In this document: piece by piece, positions 42,511-52,345 of the stretch
How the letters are laid out: each line of letters starts with the position of its first letter
How positions within the stretch are numbered: position 1 is the stretch's first letter
Assembly (NCBI RefSeq): GCF_021245985.1
Contig: NZ_JAJQXA010000003.1
Span: 414,261-478,260, forward strand
DNA: 64,000 bases
Direction of reading: 5' to 3'
Origin: Flavobacterium soyae
Lineage (GTDB): Bacteria; Bacteroidota; Bacteroidia; Flavobacteriales; Flavobacteriaceae
Translations under genes and position numbers: made by a program
Notes under the pieces: model-generated
Database searches by the model: none
The model's input: only the letters and a program-made list of their open reading frames with translations
Told to the model about the DNA's origin: nothing

Positions 42511-42726
42511 TTTTTTTGTTTTTAGTATTAACTATCGAAAATGAGGTTTATAGATTCCGAAACTCACTTGCCGATTTTTCGTTTGTTATTTGTGCTTGCG
42601 AATTTAATGATTTATTTTAAAAAGAGTATCATGTAAAAAAGTAAAATATGTGATGTTAGTTGTGAGATGAAAGAAGCAAGAAGTAAGAGAAGAGAAATAA
42701 AGGTAAATGTGTGATGTTGATTCGTT

Positions 42727-42792
42727 TGTCAGGCTGAACGAAGTCGAAGCCCGCTGCTTGTAAAAAGCTCTTCGACTTCGCTCAGAGTGACA
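42727..42792. repeat. Hairpin repeat (TGTCAGGCTGAACGAAG family)
   Basis: TGTCAGGCTGAACGAAGTCG and its near-complement ending GCTCAGAGTGACA fold with a 20-nt loop. A half copy is at about 42920-42943 (TTCGATTTCGCTCAGCCTGA). Confidence 0.65.
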
Positions 42793-42812
42793 GAAATTAT
42801 TAAAAAGATAAA

Positions 42813-42874
42813 GCCACAGATTATTAGGATTAAAAAGATTTTTTAAAATCCGTTTAATCTGTTTAATCTGTGGC
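42813..42874. repeat. Intergenic dyad repeat (CCACAGATT family)
   Basis: GCCACAGATTATTAGGATT pairs with TTTAATCTGTTTAATCTGTGGC in duplicated form. The gap 42511-42973 holds only repeats. Confidence 0.75.
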
Positions 42875-42973
42875 GATATATTTTGTTGTTATGGAACTAT
42901 GTGGAAGGGCTTTGTGTGGGCTTCGATTTCGCTCAGCCTGACAATCGTTCAATTAATAATTCATAATTAACCA

Positions 42974-43570
42974 TTAAACTTTCACGTGTCCCCAGTTTTC
43001 GCCGCTGGCAATTCTGCGAATCTGCATTTCGCTTACGCCGAATTGTTTAGCGATCATTTTAAGACGTGTTTTTTGTTCTGGTCTTGCCAATATTTTTTTG
43101 ATTAACATGACTTTTGTGGTAGTTAATTTTCGTCCGTCGGCTTTTAAGTTGTGTTCGATCAGGTTTTTCTTTGCCTGAATCACACGAGGACTTTTGCGGC
43201 TGTGCGCCATCATTTCTTGTTTTGTTGCCCAGCGTAAATTGCTGATATCGTCATTGCTTCGGTTGTAATCGAGATGCAGGACATAGGTTTGATCTTCTGA
43301 TTGTTTTGGAAGAAAATATTGGGCAACTAATTTGTAGAGAAATAAATATTTGTTGATGATTTTGTCATCTTTTTTAACTTTAAATCTAAAAGTAGGATAT
43401 CCATCGCTTAGGCCGCCTTTTAAGATTCGGCCGTTTTCAATTTCGTCTGTAAAGCTTATTAATCTTCCTCTGTTTGAAATTGCGTATTTAAGTTGTAATG
43501 ATGCGTTTATTTCTATTTCTTTGAATTCTTCGTTAGGATAAAATCTGTTATGTGGCATTTTCTTTTTCAT
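42974..43570 (-). CDS. NUMOD4/HNH endonuclease-like protein
   Basis: 198 residues. A NUMOD4-like start (YAISNRGRLISF), an HNH region (VLHLDYNRSNDDISNLRWAT, about 97-118) and a C-terminal helix-turn-helix (MIAKQFGVSEMQIRRIASG). This is the layout of homing-type nucleases of phages and introns, but here it is free-standing, with no intron or phage genes nearby. Whether it still cuts DNA is unclear. A -7 box is 17 bp upstream. Confidence 0.85.
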   Translation of the reverse strand: MKKKMPHNRFYPNEEFKEIEINASLQLKYAISNRGRLISFTDEIENGRILKGGLSDGYPTFRFKVKKDDKIINKYLFLYKLVAQYFLPKQSEDQTYVLHLDYNRSNDDISNLRWATKQEMMAHSRKSPRVIQAKKNLIEHNLKADGRKLTTTKVMLIKKILARPEQKTRLKMIAKQFGVSEMQIRRIASGENWGHVKV

Positions 43571-43586
43571 TTAAATTTTTGTCTCT

Positions 43587-43594
43587 CAAAGATA
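43587..43594 (-). promoter_or_regulatory. -7 box of the HNH gene
   Basis: TATCTTTG on the minus strand would give a leader of about 10 nt. No clear -33 TTTG. Confidence 0.45.
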
Positions 43595-43794
43595 AAGAAT
43601 TCTAAAATGAAGAAAGTTATACTGTAAGTTACATAATATCAACTTTATGATTCTTATAACGCTATTTTAACTTTTTAGAATGATTTTGACACTTATTTGG
43701 TCAGTTTAAAACTTCAAATTGTGAATTATGCAGTTTTAGATTTTCTGCGAAAGCGTAAATTTTAGCGTTTTCCGATTCAAAAAAATAATCAATT

Positions 43795-44559
43795 TTATTG
43801 ATCGAGCCAGTTTTTGAAATTGTTTATTTCTTTTTTACTGATAATTATTGGATCGTTTTCGATGGGAGGAACGGTAAGAATGAGTTCTATTTTTTGATGC
43901 GAATGTTTTACGACTTCTTTTATAATATTTCGGTGTACGATATATTTTCGGTTTATTTTGAAAAAGATAAACGGATCAAGGCTGTTTATAATATCTGTAA
44001 TGGTGCTGTTATATAAATAGCTGTTGCCAGATTTTAAATAGATAAATAAATGTTTTCCAGATGCTGCAAAATAAGTGATTTCAGATTCGTTTACTGAAAT
44101 TAGTTTATAACCGTGATTTACTAAAAAATGACGTTGTATTTTGCTTGTTTCTGGATTTTCGATGGCGACTAAAGACTGCAGTGTTGCATCGGCATTAAAG
44201 CTGTCTTTTATTTTTTTGAATTTGGTTAGGGCTTCTAATAGCTCTTGTTCTTCAAAAGGTTTTAAAAGATAATCGATTGTAAAATGTTTGAATACCGAAA
44301 TGGCATAAGAATCGTAAGCCGTAACAAAAATGACCGGGCAGGAGATTGTGGCTTTTTCAAAAATTTCAAGGCTTTTTCCGTCGCCCAAATGAATATCCAT
44401 AAAAGCTAGGTCGACACTGTTTTGTTTAAAAAAATCGACCGCTTCTTTTACCGATTTTAAAACTGCAATTTCGGCTATCTGTAAAATTTCCTGCTGTTCT
44501 AAAATTGATTTTAGGTAACTGGAAGCAAGATATTCGTCTTCGACAATGGCAATTTTCAT
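43795..44559 (-). CDS. LytTR-family response regulator
   Basis: 254 residues. The receiver (1-120) has acidic residues at the start (VEDEYLAS), phospho-acceptor Asp55 in AFMDIHLGDG, Thr/Lys in FVTAYDSYA and LLKPFEEQE. A LytTR DNA-binding domain (about 150-250) shows HFLVNHGYKLISVNESEI and FFKINRKYIVHRNII. The nearest kinase, LytS-type at 52346-53914, is of the class that pairs with LytTR regulators, with the SusD/SusC/protease genes in between. It has its own promoter. Confidence 0.93.
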   Translation of the reverse strand: MKIAIVEDEYLASSYLKSILEQQEILQIAEIAVLKSVKEAVDFFKQNSVDLAFMDIHLGDGKSLEIFEKATISCPVIFVTAYDSYAISVFKHFTIDYLLKPFEEQELLEALTKFKKIKDSFNADATLQSLVAIENPETSKIQRHFLVNHGYKLISVNESEITYFAASGKHLFIYLKSGNSYLYNSTITDIINSLDPFIFFKINRKYIVHRNIIKEVVKHSHQKIELILTVPPIENDPIIISKKEINNFKNWLDQ

Positions 44560-44621
44560 TTTCCTTTTGAGATAAAGTTAAAAAGTTTCATTTTTAAGTG
44601 AGAAGCCCTTAAATGATTTTG

Positions 44622-44652
44622 CAAATATAATTGTCTATAGTTTTTTTACAAC
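44622..44652 (-). promoter_or_regulatory. Promoter of the LytTR regulator gene
   Basis: TATATTTG (44622-44629, minus strand) with GTTG 19 bp further upstream. It gives a leader of about 55 nt. Confidence 0.6.
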
Positions 44653-44761
44653 AAGTTTTTATAGGAGTTTGCAGTTTTGTTGTTATTTAATCTTTTCTGT
44701 TATGTTTCACATAATACTTGTGGTTTAAGCGGCGGGTTACGGATTGTGAATATATTGTGTT

Positions 44762-44897
44762 CCCGTGGTTGAAACCACGGGTTATGTTTATTAAATCGTT
44801 AATGAAAATCTATGTTTCTATTTCAAATATAGCCTGTGGTTTCAACCACGGGAAACGAATCGTGATTTTATTGCGTTCCCGCGGTTGAAACCGTCGG
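44762..44897. repeat. Three TTTCAA/TTGAAA-loop hairpins
   Basis: Hairpins 44762-44781 (CCCGTGG/CCACGGG), 44833-44852 (CCTGTGG/CCACGGG) and 44878-44897 (CCCGCGG/CCGTCGG, imperfect) share loops TTGAAA, TTTCAA and TTGAAA. The flank TATTTCAAATATAGCC is shared with 4861-4870. They are the same family as in the element at 4567-5066, between the regulator gene and SusD. Confidence 0.8.
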
Positions 44898-44919
44898 TAA
44901 TTTCTTTGATATAAATGCA

Positions 44920-44950
44920 AAAGAGGCCCAGCTTGCACTGGACCTCTTAA
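44920..44950 (-). terminator. Terminator after the SusC/SusD genes
   Basis: AAGAGGCCCAG pairs with CTGGACCTCTT around loop CTTGCA, 21 bp past the SusD stop. Confidence 0.7.
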
Positions 44951-44970
44951 AAAAAAAACAATAGGTAAAA

Positions 44971-46290
44971 TTATAGATTGGGATTGTTTAATCTCGCATC
45001 TGCCGGGTAAATAATAGTATATCGCGGATCGTTTTGTATCAATGTATAATTGTCACCGTCAAAAGTGTGAACGATTTGTTTTTGAGATGTTCTTCTCAAA
45101 TCAAACCAACGCTGCCCTTCAACAGCAAACTCACGGTGTCTTTCTTCGTAAATAAAGTTTGTTAAATCTGCAGCATTCATTGCATTAACTTCAATTTCAA
45201 GTTGTACATAAGCAGCTGCTGTGTATCTGTTTTTGATGAAGCTTAAAACAGTTGTTTTAGCATCAGCAATGTTGTTCAGTTTTAATGAAGTTTCTGCTTT
45301 TGTTAAATATAACTCAGAAGTTCTGAAAGAACATTTTTGATCAATATTTCCACCTTTTTGAATTCTGTAACGGCTTCCGCTTGCTAAGAAATAAAGAGGA
45401 AAACGTAAATCAGTTGTTTTGCTGTAAGCAGCAATTAAATCTGGTGAAGCATAAACGGCACCTTTTAAGTTGTTTATTAAACCATCTTCAAGAGCTAAAA
45501 TAGATTCTTTTGAATCGTATTTTGTTGCGAATACAGGTGTAGCCTTTAAATCAACTAAAGCGTTGTTAATTGCTAACGCTTTATTTGCAGCGTCAAGCGA
45601 TTTTTGCCATTGTTGTACATATAAATAAATACGGCTTTCTAAACTGTATAAAGCAACTTTAGAGAAACGATAGTTTAAACCTTTTGTTTGAGAATCTTTG
45701 TTGATGAATTTTTCAGCTTCCTGAGTGTCAGAAATAATTTGATTGTAAATTACTTCTACACTTTGAGGAACAAATGCCTGCTCTAAATCAATTTCTAATG
45801 CTAACGGAACTCCTTTGTCTGAACCGGCTGTTGCAGCATTATATGGTTTTCCAAAAAGGTTAATTAAATCAAAGTAAGCCATTGCTCTTAAAGCATACGC
45901 TTCTCCAACTAATTGGTTTCTTTCTGGAGATACATCTAATTTTTTAGACGCTTCGTTAATGATTACGTTTGTATAAAAGATAGTTTTGTATAAATCTGCA
46001 TATTGAAAAGTAGTTGTAATACGATCCGGATTTGCATCTTTCCAAATATAAATATCTCTATAGTATGTTACGTCATCACTAAATTCATTCATTGTCAATT
46101 CGTCTGTACGAACTGCCGTTAATGATTTATGTTCAGGATATACGTCGTATCCTTTTGTTAAAACTGCGCGGTACTGCTCTAATGTTTCTGGAATAACACG
46201 ACCAACTGGCTGGATGTCCAGATAATCATCACAGCTTGTTACAGCAAGTGCTGCAGCAAAAAGTAGTATATATTTTGAGAATTTTTTCAT
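44971..46290 (-). CDS. RagB/SusD-family nutrient-uptake lipoprotein
   Basis: 439 residues. Lipobox VTSC (Cys20) followed by DDYLDIQPVGRVIPETLEQY, the standard SusD start. The TPR-like core includes NQLVGEAYALRAMAYFDLIN and the C-terminal RHREFAVEGQRWFDLRR signature. Surface lipoprotein that lids the TonB-dependent SusC channel. It is 12 bp downstream of susC and ends the operon. No glycan-active enzyme is adjacent; the protease suggests a peptide or protein substrate. Confidence 0.95.
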   Translation of the reverse strand: MKKFSKYILLFAAALAVTSCDDYLDIQPVGRVIPETLEQYRAVLTKGYDVYPEHKSLTAVRTDELTMNEFSDDVTYYRDIYIWKDANPDRITTTFQYADLYKTIFYTNVIINEASKKLDVSPERNQLVGEAYALRAMAYFDLINLFGKPYNAATAGSDKGVPLALEIDLEQAFVPQSVEVIYNQIISDTQEAEKFINKDSQTKGLNYRFSKVALYSLESRIYLYVQQWQKSLDAANKALAINNALVDLKATPVFATKYDSKESILALEDGLINNLKGAVYASPDLIAAYSKTTDLRFPLYFLASGSRYRIQKGGNIDQKCSFRTSELYLTKAETSLKLNNIADAKTTVLSFIKNRYTAAAYVQLEIEVNAMNAADLTNFIYEERHREFAVEGQRWFDLRRTSQKQIVHTFDGDNYTLIQNDPRYTIIYPADARLNNPNL

Positions 46291-46302
46291 CTTTATTTTT
46301 TA

Positions 46303-49300
46303 TTAGAAAGTTACATTACATCCTAAAGTGAATGACTTAGGAACTGGTTGTGCATAAATGTTTCCGAAAGTTTCAGGGTCAAAGTAACCTTTGTAATCAG
46401 AGCTGATTACGAATAAGTTTCTAGCTTCAACATTAAGTCTGATGCTTGAAATGTTAATTTGATCTGTAAATGCTTTAGGGAATGTATAACCTAAACGCAA
46501 ACTGCTTAATCTCATATAACTCATTTCGCTAACCCATGTATCTAAATAATTGTAGGTTGTAATTTGGTTTTGTCCAGAATACCATAGGTATGCCATATAA
46601 GAATCTCCTGTTCCTGAATCTTTACTTGTAATTCCTGGTAAGTTAGAAGATGTATTAGTTGGTGACCATGCATCTAAAATATCTCTACTGTAATTTTGTC
46701 CTCTGTCTACGATTGTTCCATTGTATGGAGGAGTTCTTGTTACAGTTTGTTTGATGTTGAATGAAGCTGCAATTGTTAAATCAAAATTACTTACTTTAAA
46801 AGTATTGGTAATACCTCCAGTAAACTTAGGATCTCTGTCTCCTAAATAAACAAATAAGTCTCTAAATTCAGCAGCTGATAAATTTGACTGCGCTAATTCT
46901 CCTGGGAAAATATCAGCAAATGGATCGTATAAACCAAAGAATGTTTGAGAGTTTACAGTTTCTCCTTTTTTGTTGATAAATAAAGGATATCCATTTTCGT
47001 CGATTCCGTTTGTTTTAAATCCAAATACAGCATTTACCGGACGTCCTTCTCTGTTTGGCAGGTAATCAGTATCACGAACTTCGATACGATCTACGTTGCT
47101 TTTGTTGTGAGAAAAGTTAATACTTGTATTCCATTGAAAGTTTGGACGGTCAATATTTTTAGTAGATAAAGTTATCTCGTAACCTTTATTACTTACCTGT
47201 GCCCAGTTCATATTTGTATATTCAAAACCATTTTCTAAAGGAAGCGCTCTTAAACCAATTAAGTCAGAACTTTTTCTTCCGTATAAATCAGTTACAAGGC
47301 TAATACGATTGTTGAATAAACCTATATCAGCACCTACGTTAGTATTGGTAGTTTTTTCCCAACGTAATTTTTCATTTGGCGGACTCTGAACATCAATAAT
47401 CTGCTCATTTTGTCCAGGTAAAATAATAGTTGTACCATTTGTACCCATTACATAAGGAGAAGTATTTTTGTCAATGTTTCCTTGTAAACCGTAAGAAGCA
47501 CGAAGTCTTAAGTTAGAAAGTGTTAGGTTGTCTTTTAAGAAATCTTCTTCAGACACTGCCCAAGATGCAGATGTTGACCAAAGTGGCAAATATTTGTATT
47601 TAGGATCTACACCAAATAAATCTGAACCATCGTATCTCACACTTCCAAATACACTATATTTTCTGTTGTAAGTATATGCAGCAGTAGCGAAGAAAGAAGC
47701 AAAAGCATTTTCATTTTCACTTTTAGCATATTGTTTATAATCAGATTCCTTAGCGAAACCAGCGTTAGGGAAAAGAATTGGCTGTGTAGTTAAATTTTTC
47801 TCATCAAAACCAAATCCTTTAGTTGAAACAGATGTTGTGTAGTTTCTTCTTAACTCATTACCAACCATTGCTTCGATTTCGTGTTTCTCAGCAATTTCAG
47901 TTTTATAACTCACCATTGTTTTTAAGTTATACTGAAAAAAGTCTGTATTTGAGTTTTGAATAATTCCACCTTCCGGAAGGAAATAATTGTAAGCTCCGTT
48001 AGTAAAATAACGTGATTTTTCTTTTTGCTTTCTTGTGTAATAAGTTTCTTTTCCAGCAAATTTTTCGCTGGCAGTATTGTCTAACTGTAAACCTAATTGA
48101 GACGTTACTTTTAAGTCTTTAGTAACTTTATACTCAGCATCTAATAAAGCTTTTATAGCTCTGGTTTTTAAATCGTAAGAAGTATTTGCTCTTTCTTCTA
48201 AGATGTTAAAAGGAACATAACGGCCAGAATAACCAGTGATATCTGGGTCATATTTATAACTTCCATCTTTGTTGTATGGAGTTAAATATGGATTTACGTT
48301 TCTTGAGTAATTTGATGGGTTTGTAAACGCATCTGTATCTGTAAGGTAAGATGTAGTTTTGTTTTCAGAACCAAAAATTCCAACACCAACTTTAAATTTA
48401 TCTGTTATTTGATAGTTGTTTTTTAATGTTAAGTTGTAACGTTTGAAACCAGTTCCAATAGTTGCTCCTTTTTCATCATAGTATCCTAAAGAGAAATAGT
48501 AATCAGATTTTTCTCCACCACCAGATAAACTTAAACCGTGCTGCGTGTTGATAGCTGTTTGATATAATAAGTTACCCCAGTTTGTGTTGTTTCCTCTTAA
48601 AGAATTGATAGATTGTTGTGTTGCAGGGCTTAAAGAAGAAAATCCTCCAGCTCTGTAAGCGTCTAATTCGCCAGATCCATTTAAGATACGAGAAATATCT
48701 CCGCCAGTATCTCTGTAAGTTAAATCTGCACGGCTTGCCATGTTAAGTTCTAAATCAATTTTCTCGTTTGAGTTCATTAAATTTAATTTAGAAAACTGAG
48801 GTCTCTGCGTGATAAATGTATTAGTATTGAAACTTACTACCATTTTACCAGCTTTACCTTTTTTAGTAGTTACCACGATTACACCGTTTGCAGCACGTGC
48901 ACCGTAAATAGCAGTTGCAGCAGCATCTTTCAAAATCGTAATATCTTTAATATCGTCTGGGTTTAAACCTGCAATAGAGTAGTTGTTTAATACGTCGATA
49001 TTGTCTTTGTCATAGTTTTTAGGAACTTCATTTCCTTCTAATGGCAGCCCATCAAGTACCCATAAAGGATCTTGTGTGCCGTTAAGAGATGCTGTACCCC
49101 TGATTCTGATTTTTGCTGGTGCTCCAGGTGCTCCAGATGGTGTGCTTACCGCAACTCCGGCAATTTGTCCTACCAATAACTGGTCAATACTAGAAACCCC
49201 AGTCTGCTGGATCGCAGCCATGTCGATTTTTGTAACGGCAGCAGTAAGTTTTCTTTTCTCAATTTTTTGGTAACCTGTTACCACAACCTCCTGAAGTTTT

Positions 49301-49641
49301 GCTGTTTCAGATGTTAAGTTGATTGTATAATTTTTTTGAGCAGAAAGTTCAAGCGTATACGATTTGTATCCCATGAAAGTAACTCTCAAAGAAGTAATAT
49401 TTTTTGAAATTTTCAAAGAGAATTTACCGTCGAAATCTGTAGTAGTTCCGATACCTTCACTTTGAATAATACCTGCCATAGCAGTTTTATTTGAGATGGA
49501 ATTGTTCTCAACGAAGATCGATGCACCAGGTATTGGCGAAAGATCTGCTTCATCTTGAATGATCCCCGTAATAGTTCGGGATTCCTGCGCATATCCTGCG
49601 ATGGCCAGGAGCAGCAGTAGGGCATGTAGAATTTTTTTCAT
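46303..49641 (-). CDS. SusC/RagA-family TonB-dependent outer-membrane transporter
   Basis: 1112 residues. Signal peptide (about 1-18), then a carboxypeptidase-D-like domain (about 22-118, RTITGIIQDEADLSPIPGAS), then plug (VVTGYQKIEKRKLTAAVTKI; LNPDDIKDITILKDAAATAI; GARAANGVIVVTTKKG) and 22-strand barrel ending in SFTLGCNVTF. The insertion SISNKTAMAGIIQSEGIGT makes the first domain longer than usual. It forms the import channel with SusD. Co-transcribed with the protease upstream (21-bp gap). Confidence 0.96.
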   Translation of the reverse strand: MKKILHALLLLLAIAGYAQESRTITGIIQDEADLSPIPGASIFVENNSISNKTAMAGIIQSEGIGTTTDFDGKFSLKISKNITSLRVTFMGYKSYTLELSAQKNYTINLTSETAKLQEVVVTGYQKIEKRKLTAAVTKIDMAAIQQTGVSSIDQLLVGQIAGVAVSTPSGAPGAPAKIRIRGTASLNGTQDPLWVLDGLPLEGNEVPKNYDKDNIDVLNNYSIAGLNPDDIKDITILKDAAATAIYGARAANGVIVVTTKKGKAGKMVVSFNTNTFITQRPQFSKLNLMNSNEKIDLELNMASRADLTYRDTGGDISRILNGSGELDAYRAGGFSSLSPATQQSINSLRGNNTNWGNLLYQTAINTQHGLSLSGGGEKSDYYFSLGYYDEKGATIGTGFKRYNLTLKNNYQITDKFKVGVGIFGSENKTTSYLTDTDAFTNPSNYSRNVNPYLTPYNKDGSYKYDPDITGYSGRYVPFNILEERANTSYDLKTRAIKALLDAEYKVTKDLKVTSQLGLQLDNTASEKFAGKETYYTRKQKEKSRYFTNGAYNYFLPEGGIIQNSNTDFFQYNLKTMVSYKTEIAEKHEIEAMVGNELRRNYTTSVSTKGFGFDEKNLTTQPILFPNAGFAKESDYKQYAKSENENAFASFFATAAYTYNRKYSVFGSVRYDGSDLFGVDPKYKYLPLWSTSASWAVSEEDFLKDNLTLSNLRLRASYGLQGNIDKNTSPYVMGTNGTTIILPGQNEQIIDVQSPPNEKLRWEKTTNTNVGADIGLFNNRISLVTDLYGRKSSDLIGLRALPLENGFEYTNMNWAQVSNKGYEITLSTKNIDRPNFQWNTSINFSHNKSNVDRIEVRDTDYLPNREGRPVNAVFGFKTNGIDENGYPLFINKKGETVNSQTFFGLYDPFADIFPGELAQSNLSAAEFRDLFVYLGDRDPKFTGGITNTFKVSNFDLTIAASFNIKQTVTRTPPYNGTIVDRGQNYSRDILDAWSPTNTSSNLPGITSKDSGTGDSYMAYLWYSGQNQITTYNYLDTWVSEMSYMRLSSLRLGYTFPKAFTDQINISSIRLNVEARNLFVISSDYKGYFDPETFGNIYAQPVPKSFTLGCNVTF

Positions 49642-49662
49642 GTTTTGGGTTTGGGTTATATA

Positions 49663-52260
49663 TTAAAAGGTTGTATTATTCAAAGCTCTGTCGATTCGTT
49701 GTATTAAATCGCGGTAATGATTTTGGGTCGATTGATCTCCCGTACTTCTTTTTGTTCTTAATAATTGAAGCACTTTACTCAATTCTCCTTTTTTGTCTGA
49801 TGTTACTTCTGTAACTCTTTTTAAAGCAGACTGATTAATGTTTCTCGCCATATGTTCATCATCTAAATAATTGCACAAATGAGGCATACTTAAAGTCTGC
49901 AGAATTTCGATTGCTTTTTTAGGCTCAGTTTTTTCAAACAACTTATTTGTTGAAACAATCAAAACATCAACATAATTTTTTTGTGTCATTCGCTCTAAAA
50001 TGCTCAACGATTTGTTTTGAATCGTTCCTGCAAATACACTTTGATGTAATTTTTGGAATAAATCATTTACGGTAAAAACCTTTTCATTTGTTTTATTTCG
50101 CTGATACAATTCATTTTCCGTCATTCTAAGCAAACGATCATCATTTAATAAATCATACATAATACGATATTGCAATCCTCTTGAAAGAGTATACGGAGTG
50201 TATTCATAAGGGCCTAGAGGCGAATTTTCTAATGGATTTGTTTTGTCTAAAATGTCATTAAAAAATAACCATTGCGGAATTGTAATTGCATTTTTAACTA
50301 AAAAATCTGCCGCTCTTTTTTGCATTGCTGCCGGTACCGGAATATAACTTTGTTTGTTGTCGCCATGAACGGTCGTATTAAGATAAATACCGCCAATATT
50401 ACTCATGACATGATAGTTATACGTTTCCCACTGCCCAATACTTCCTATATACAGTTTGCCGGTTTCATAATATGAACGGTCTTTGTCGTAAGTCCAGTTT
50501 AAGATATTGTCTACAACACGTTTTAAGTTTTTTAAACCGTATTCGCTTGCTTTTACAGCATCGTTTCCTAAATCTTCAGATTGTGAGCGAGGATCAATTA
50601 CATTTGCCTGCTGTTCTCCATAAAAATAAATGGGGTCATTTTGATGTTTTGTAATTAAGGCGTTTAGTTTTGCTGTTTCGTTTTCGTTAGGCGAATACCA
50701 TCTGTAACCCCATTCAATAGCATATTTATCATATTCTCCAATTTTAGGAGTAATTACCGTAACACTATCTTCTGGCTGTGCAACGTAATTATAACGGGCA
50801 TAATCCATAATTGAAGGTGCTGTTCCACCCATTTTTGCTGTAAATTCTTTAGAACGCAAAGACTCAACATCATAAGCAAACGAAGAGCCCATATTGTGTC
50901 TTAAACCAAAAGTATGTCCAACTTCATGAGATGATACAAAACGAATGGCTTCTCCCATATGTTCATCGCTAAATACATTTCCTCTTGCTTTTGGGTCAAT
51001 TGGTCCGGTCTGGATACGCATCCAGCTTTGAAGCGAAGTCATCACATTGTGCCACCAAATAATGTCGGCTTCAATAATTTCTCCGCTTCTTGGGTCAACA
51101 ACCGAAGGGCCCATAGCATTGGATTTTGGTGATGCCGCATACGTAATAACAGAATAGCGAGCATCATCTATGTCAAAGTCTAAATCTTTTTCAGTAGGTT
51201 CTTTTGCAATAATAGCGTTTTTAAAACCCGCTCTTTCAAAAGCTGCCTGCCAATCGTGAACTCCATCAATAATATACTTTCTCCATTGCTTCGGAGTCGA
51301 CGGATCGATGTAATAAACGATTGGTTTTTTCGGCTCTACTAATTCACCTTTCAAATATCGTTCTTCATCTTCTTTCTTTGGTTCTAAACGCCAGCGGGTA
51401 ATCAATTCTTTTTCAAGCATTGCCTGCTGTGCATCGGTAAAATACCAATGCTTTTCAGAGAAGAAACCAATTCTGTTGTCAGAAAAACGAGCTTTCATTG
51501 GAGTTTTATCCAATAAAATAATATTACTTGTTACGCCAAGCGTTACCGACAATGCCGGTCCGCCGCCTTCGCTGATAGAAGTTGTCAGCTGCGATTTTAC
51601 TACAATATTTTTAGGGAAAGCTTTTAAACTCTCTATATATGATAAGTCAGATTTTACAGAACCGCCAATACCAATGCTGCTCAAAACATCATTGAAGCTT
51701 TTTTGTTTTCCGTCAAAAATCTTATTTACTTTAATAACTACAGCACTCGAATCGTTGTTTTTGGTTTCAATATCAAAAACTTCAATAATAGATTCTGAGA
51801 AATTATCAATTACAGATGCTGTAATGGCATCTTCTTTTGGTGAAGAAACTTTAGGAACATATGTTTTTATCCAAACTTTCTTTGCAATTGTATCTTTATA
51901 AAAGGAAATGATTTTGTTTTCATAATTCATTCCTTTATTTAAGCCAGCTTCGTTAATCTGAAAAGGGACCTGAGATAATTTATTTACAACCAGAAATTCT
52001 CTTTTAAATAAACTATCCTGAATTTCAAAATAAACATCGGTTTTAACCTGAATGATATTGAACAGTCCTTTTTTAAGTGTGCCCTTTTTTATTAGGTCAC
52101 TATATTTTTTTCCTTTTTTGGAGTCAGTAGAATCTTTTACAATTTCAGTCTCTGTTTCTTTTTTCTTTTTCTTTTGCGAAAGAACTGTAACAGGAATGAA
52201 TAATAATAAAATTAGTAAGCAAAGTAATTTTACATTATGCAGGAATGCCTTTTCCCTCAT
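49663..52260 (-). CDS. Secreted zinc metalloprotease (DUF5117/DUF5118, metzincin)
   Basis: 865 residues. Signal peptide (about 10-28), Lys-rich linker, DUF5118/DUF5117 domains (about 60-400), and a metzincin-type catalytic domain with HEVGHTFGLRH at residues 445-455 (three zinc His and Glu446) and the downstream Met-turn candidate APSIMDYARY. A C-terminal helical domain follows. Function is inferred as extracellular or periplasmic proteolysis feeding the SusC/SusD pair. It is 85 bp downstream of the histidine kinase gene. Confidence 0.92.
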   Translation of the reverse strand: MREKAFLHNVKLLCLLILLLFIPVTVLSQKKKKKETETEIVKDSTDSKKGKKYSDLIKKGTLKKGLFNIIQVKTDVYFEIQDSLFKREFLVVNKLSQVPFQINEAGLNKGMNYENKIISFYKDTIAKKVWIKTYVPKVSSPKEDAITASVIDNFSESIIEVFDIETKNNDSSAVVIKVNKIFDGKQKSFNDVLSSIGIGGSVKSDLSYIESLKAFPKNIVVKSQLTTSISEGGGPALSVTLGVTSNIILLDKTPMKARFSDNRIGFFSEKHWYFTDAQQAMLEKELITRWRLEPKKEDEERYLKGELVEPKKPIVYYIDPSTPKQWRKYIIDGVHDWQAAFERAGFKNAIIAKEPTEKDLDFDIDDARYSVITYAASPKSNAMGPSVVDPRSGEIIEADIIWWHNVMTSLQSWMRIQTGPIDPKARGNVFSDEHMGEAIRFVSSHEVGHTFGLRHNMGSSFAYDVESLRSKEFTAKMGGTAPSIMDYARYNYVAQPEDSVTVITPKIGEYDKYAIEWGYRWYSPNENETAKLNALITKHQNDPIYFYGEQQANVIDPRSQSEDLGNDAVKASEYGLKNLKRVVDNILNWTYDKDRSYYETGKLYIGSIGQWETYNYHVMSNIGGIYLNTTVHGDNKQSYIPVPAAMQKRAADFLVKNAITIPQWLFFNDILDKTNPLENSPLGPYEYTPYTLSRGLQYRIMYDLLNDDRLLRMTENELYQRNKTNEKVFTVNDLFQKLHQSVFAGTIQNKSLSILERMTQKNYVDVLIVSTNKLFEKTEPKKAIEILQTLSMPHLCNYLDDEHMARNINQSALKRVTEVTSDKKGELSKVLQLLRTKRSTGDQSTQNHYRDLIQRIDRALNNTTF

Positions 52261-52345
52261 TTTGGTGTTAAGTTTAAGTTAATTTTCATCGAAACTATTC
52301 GATTTTAGTTCAGAAAAAAAACAAAAAGGAGTGAATGGCTTTTTT

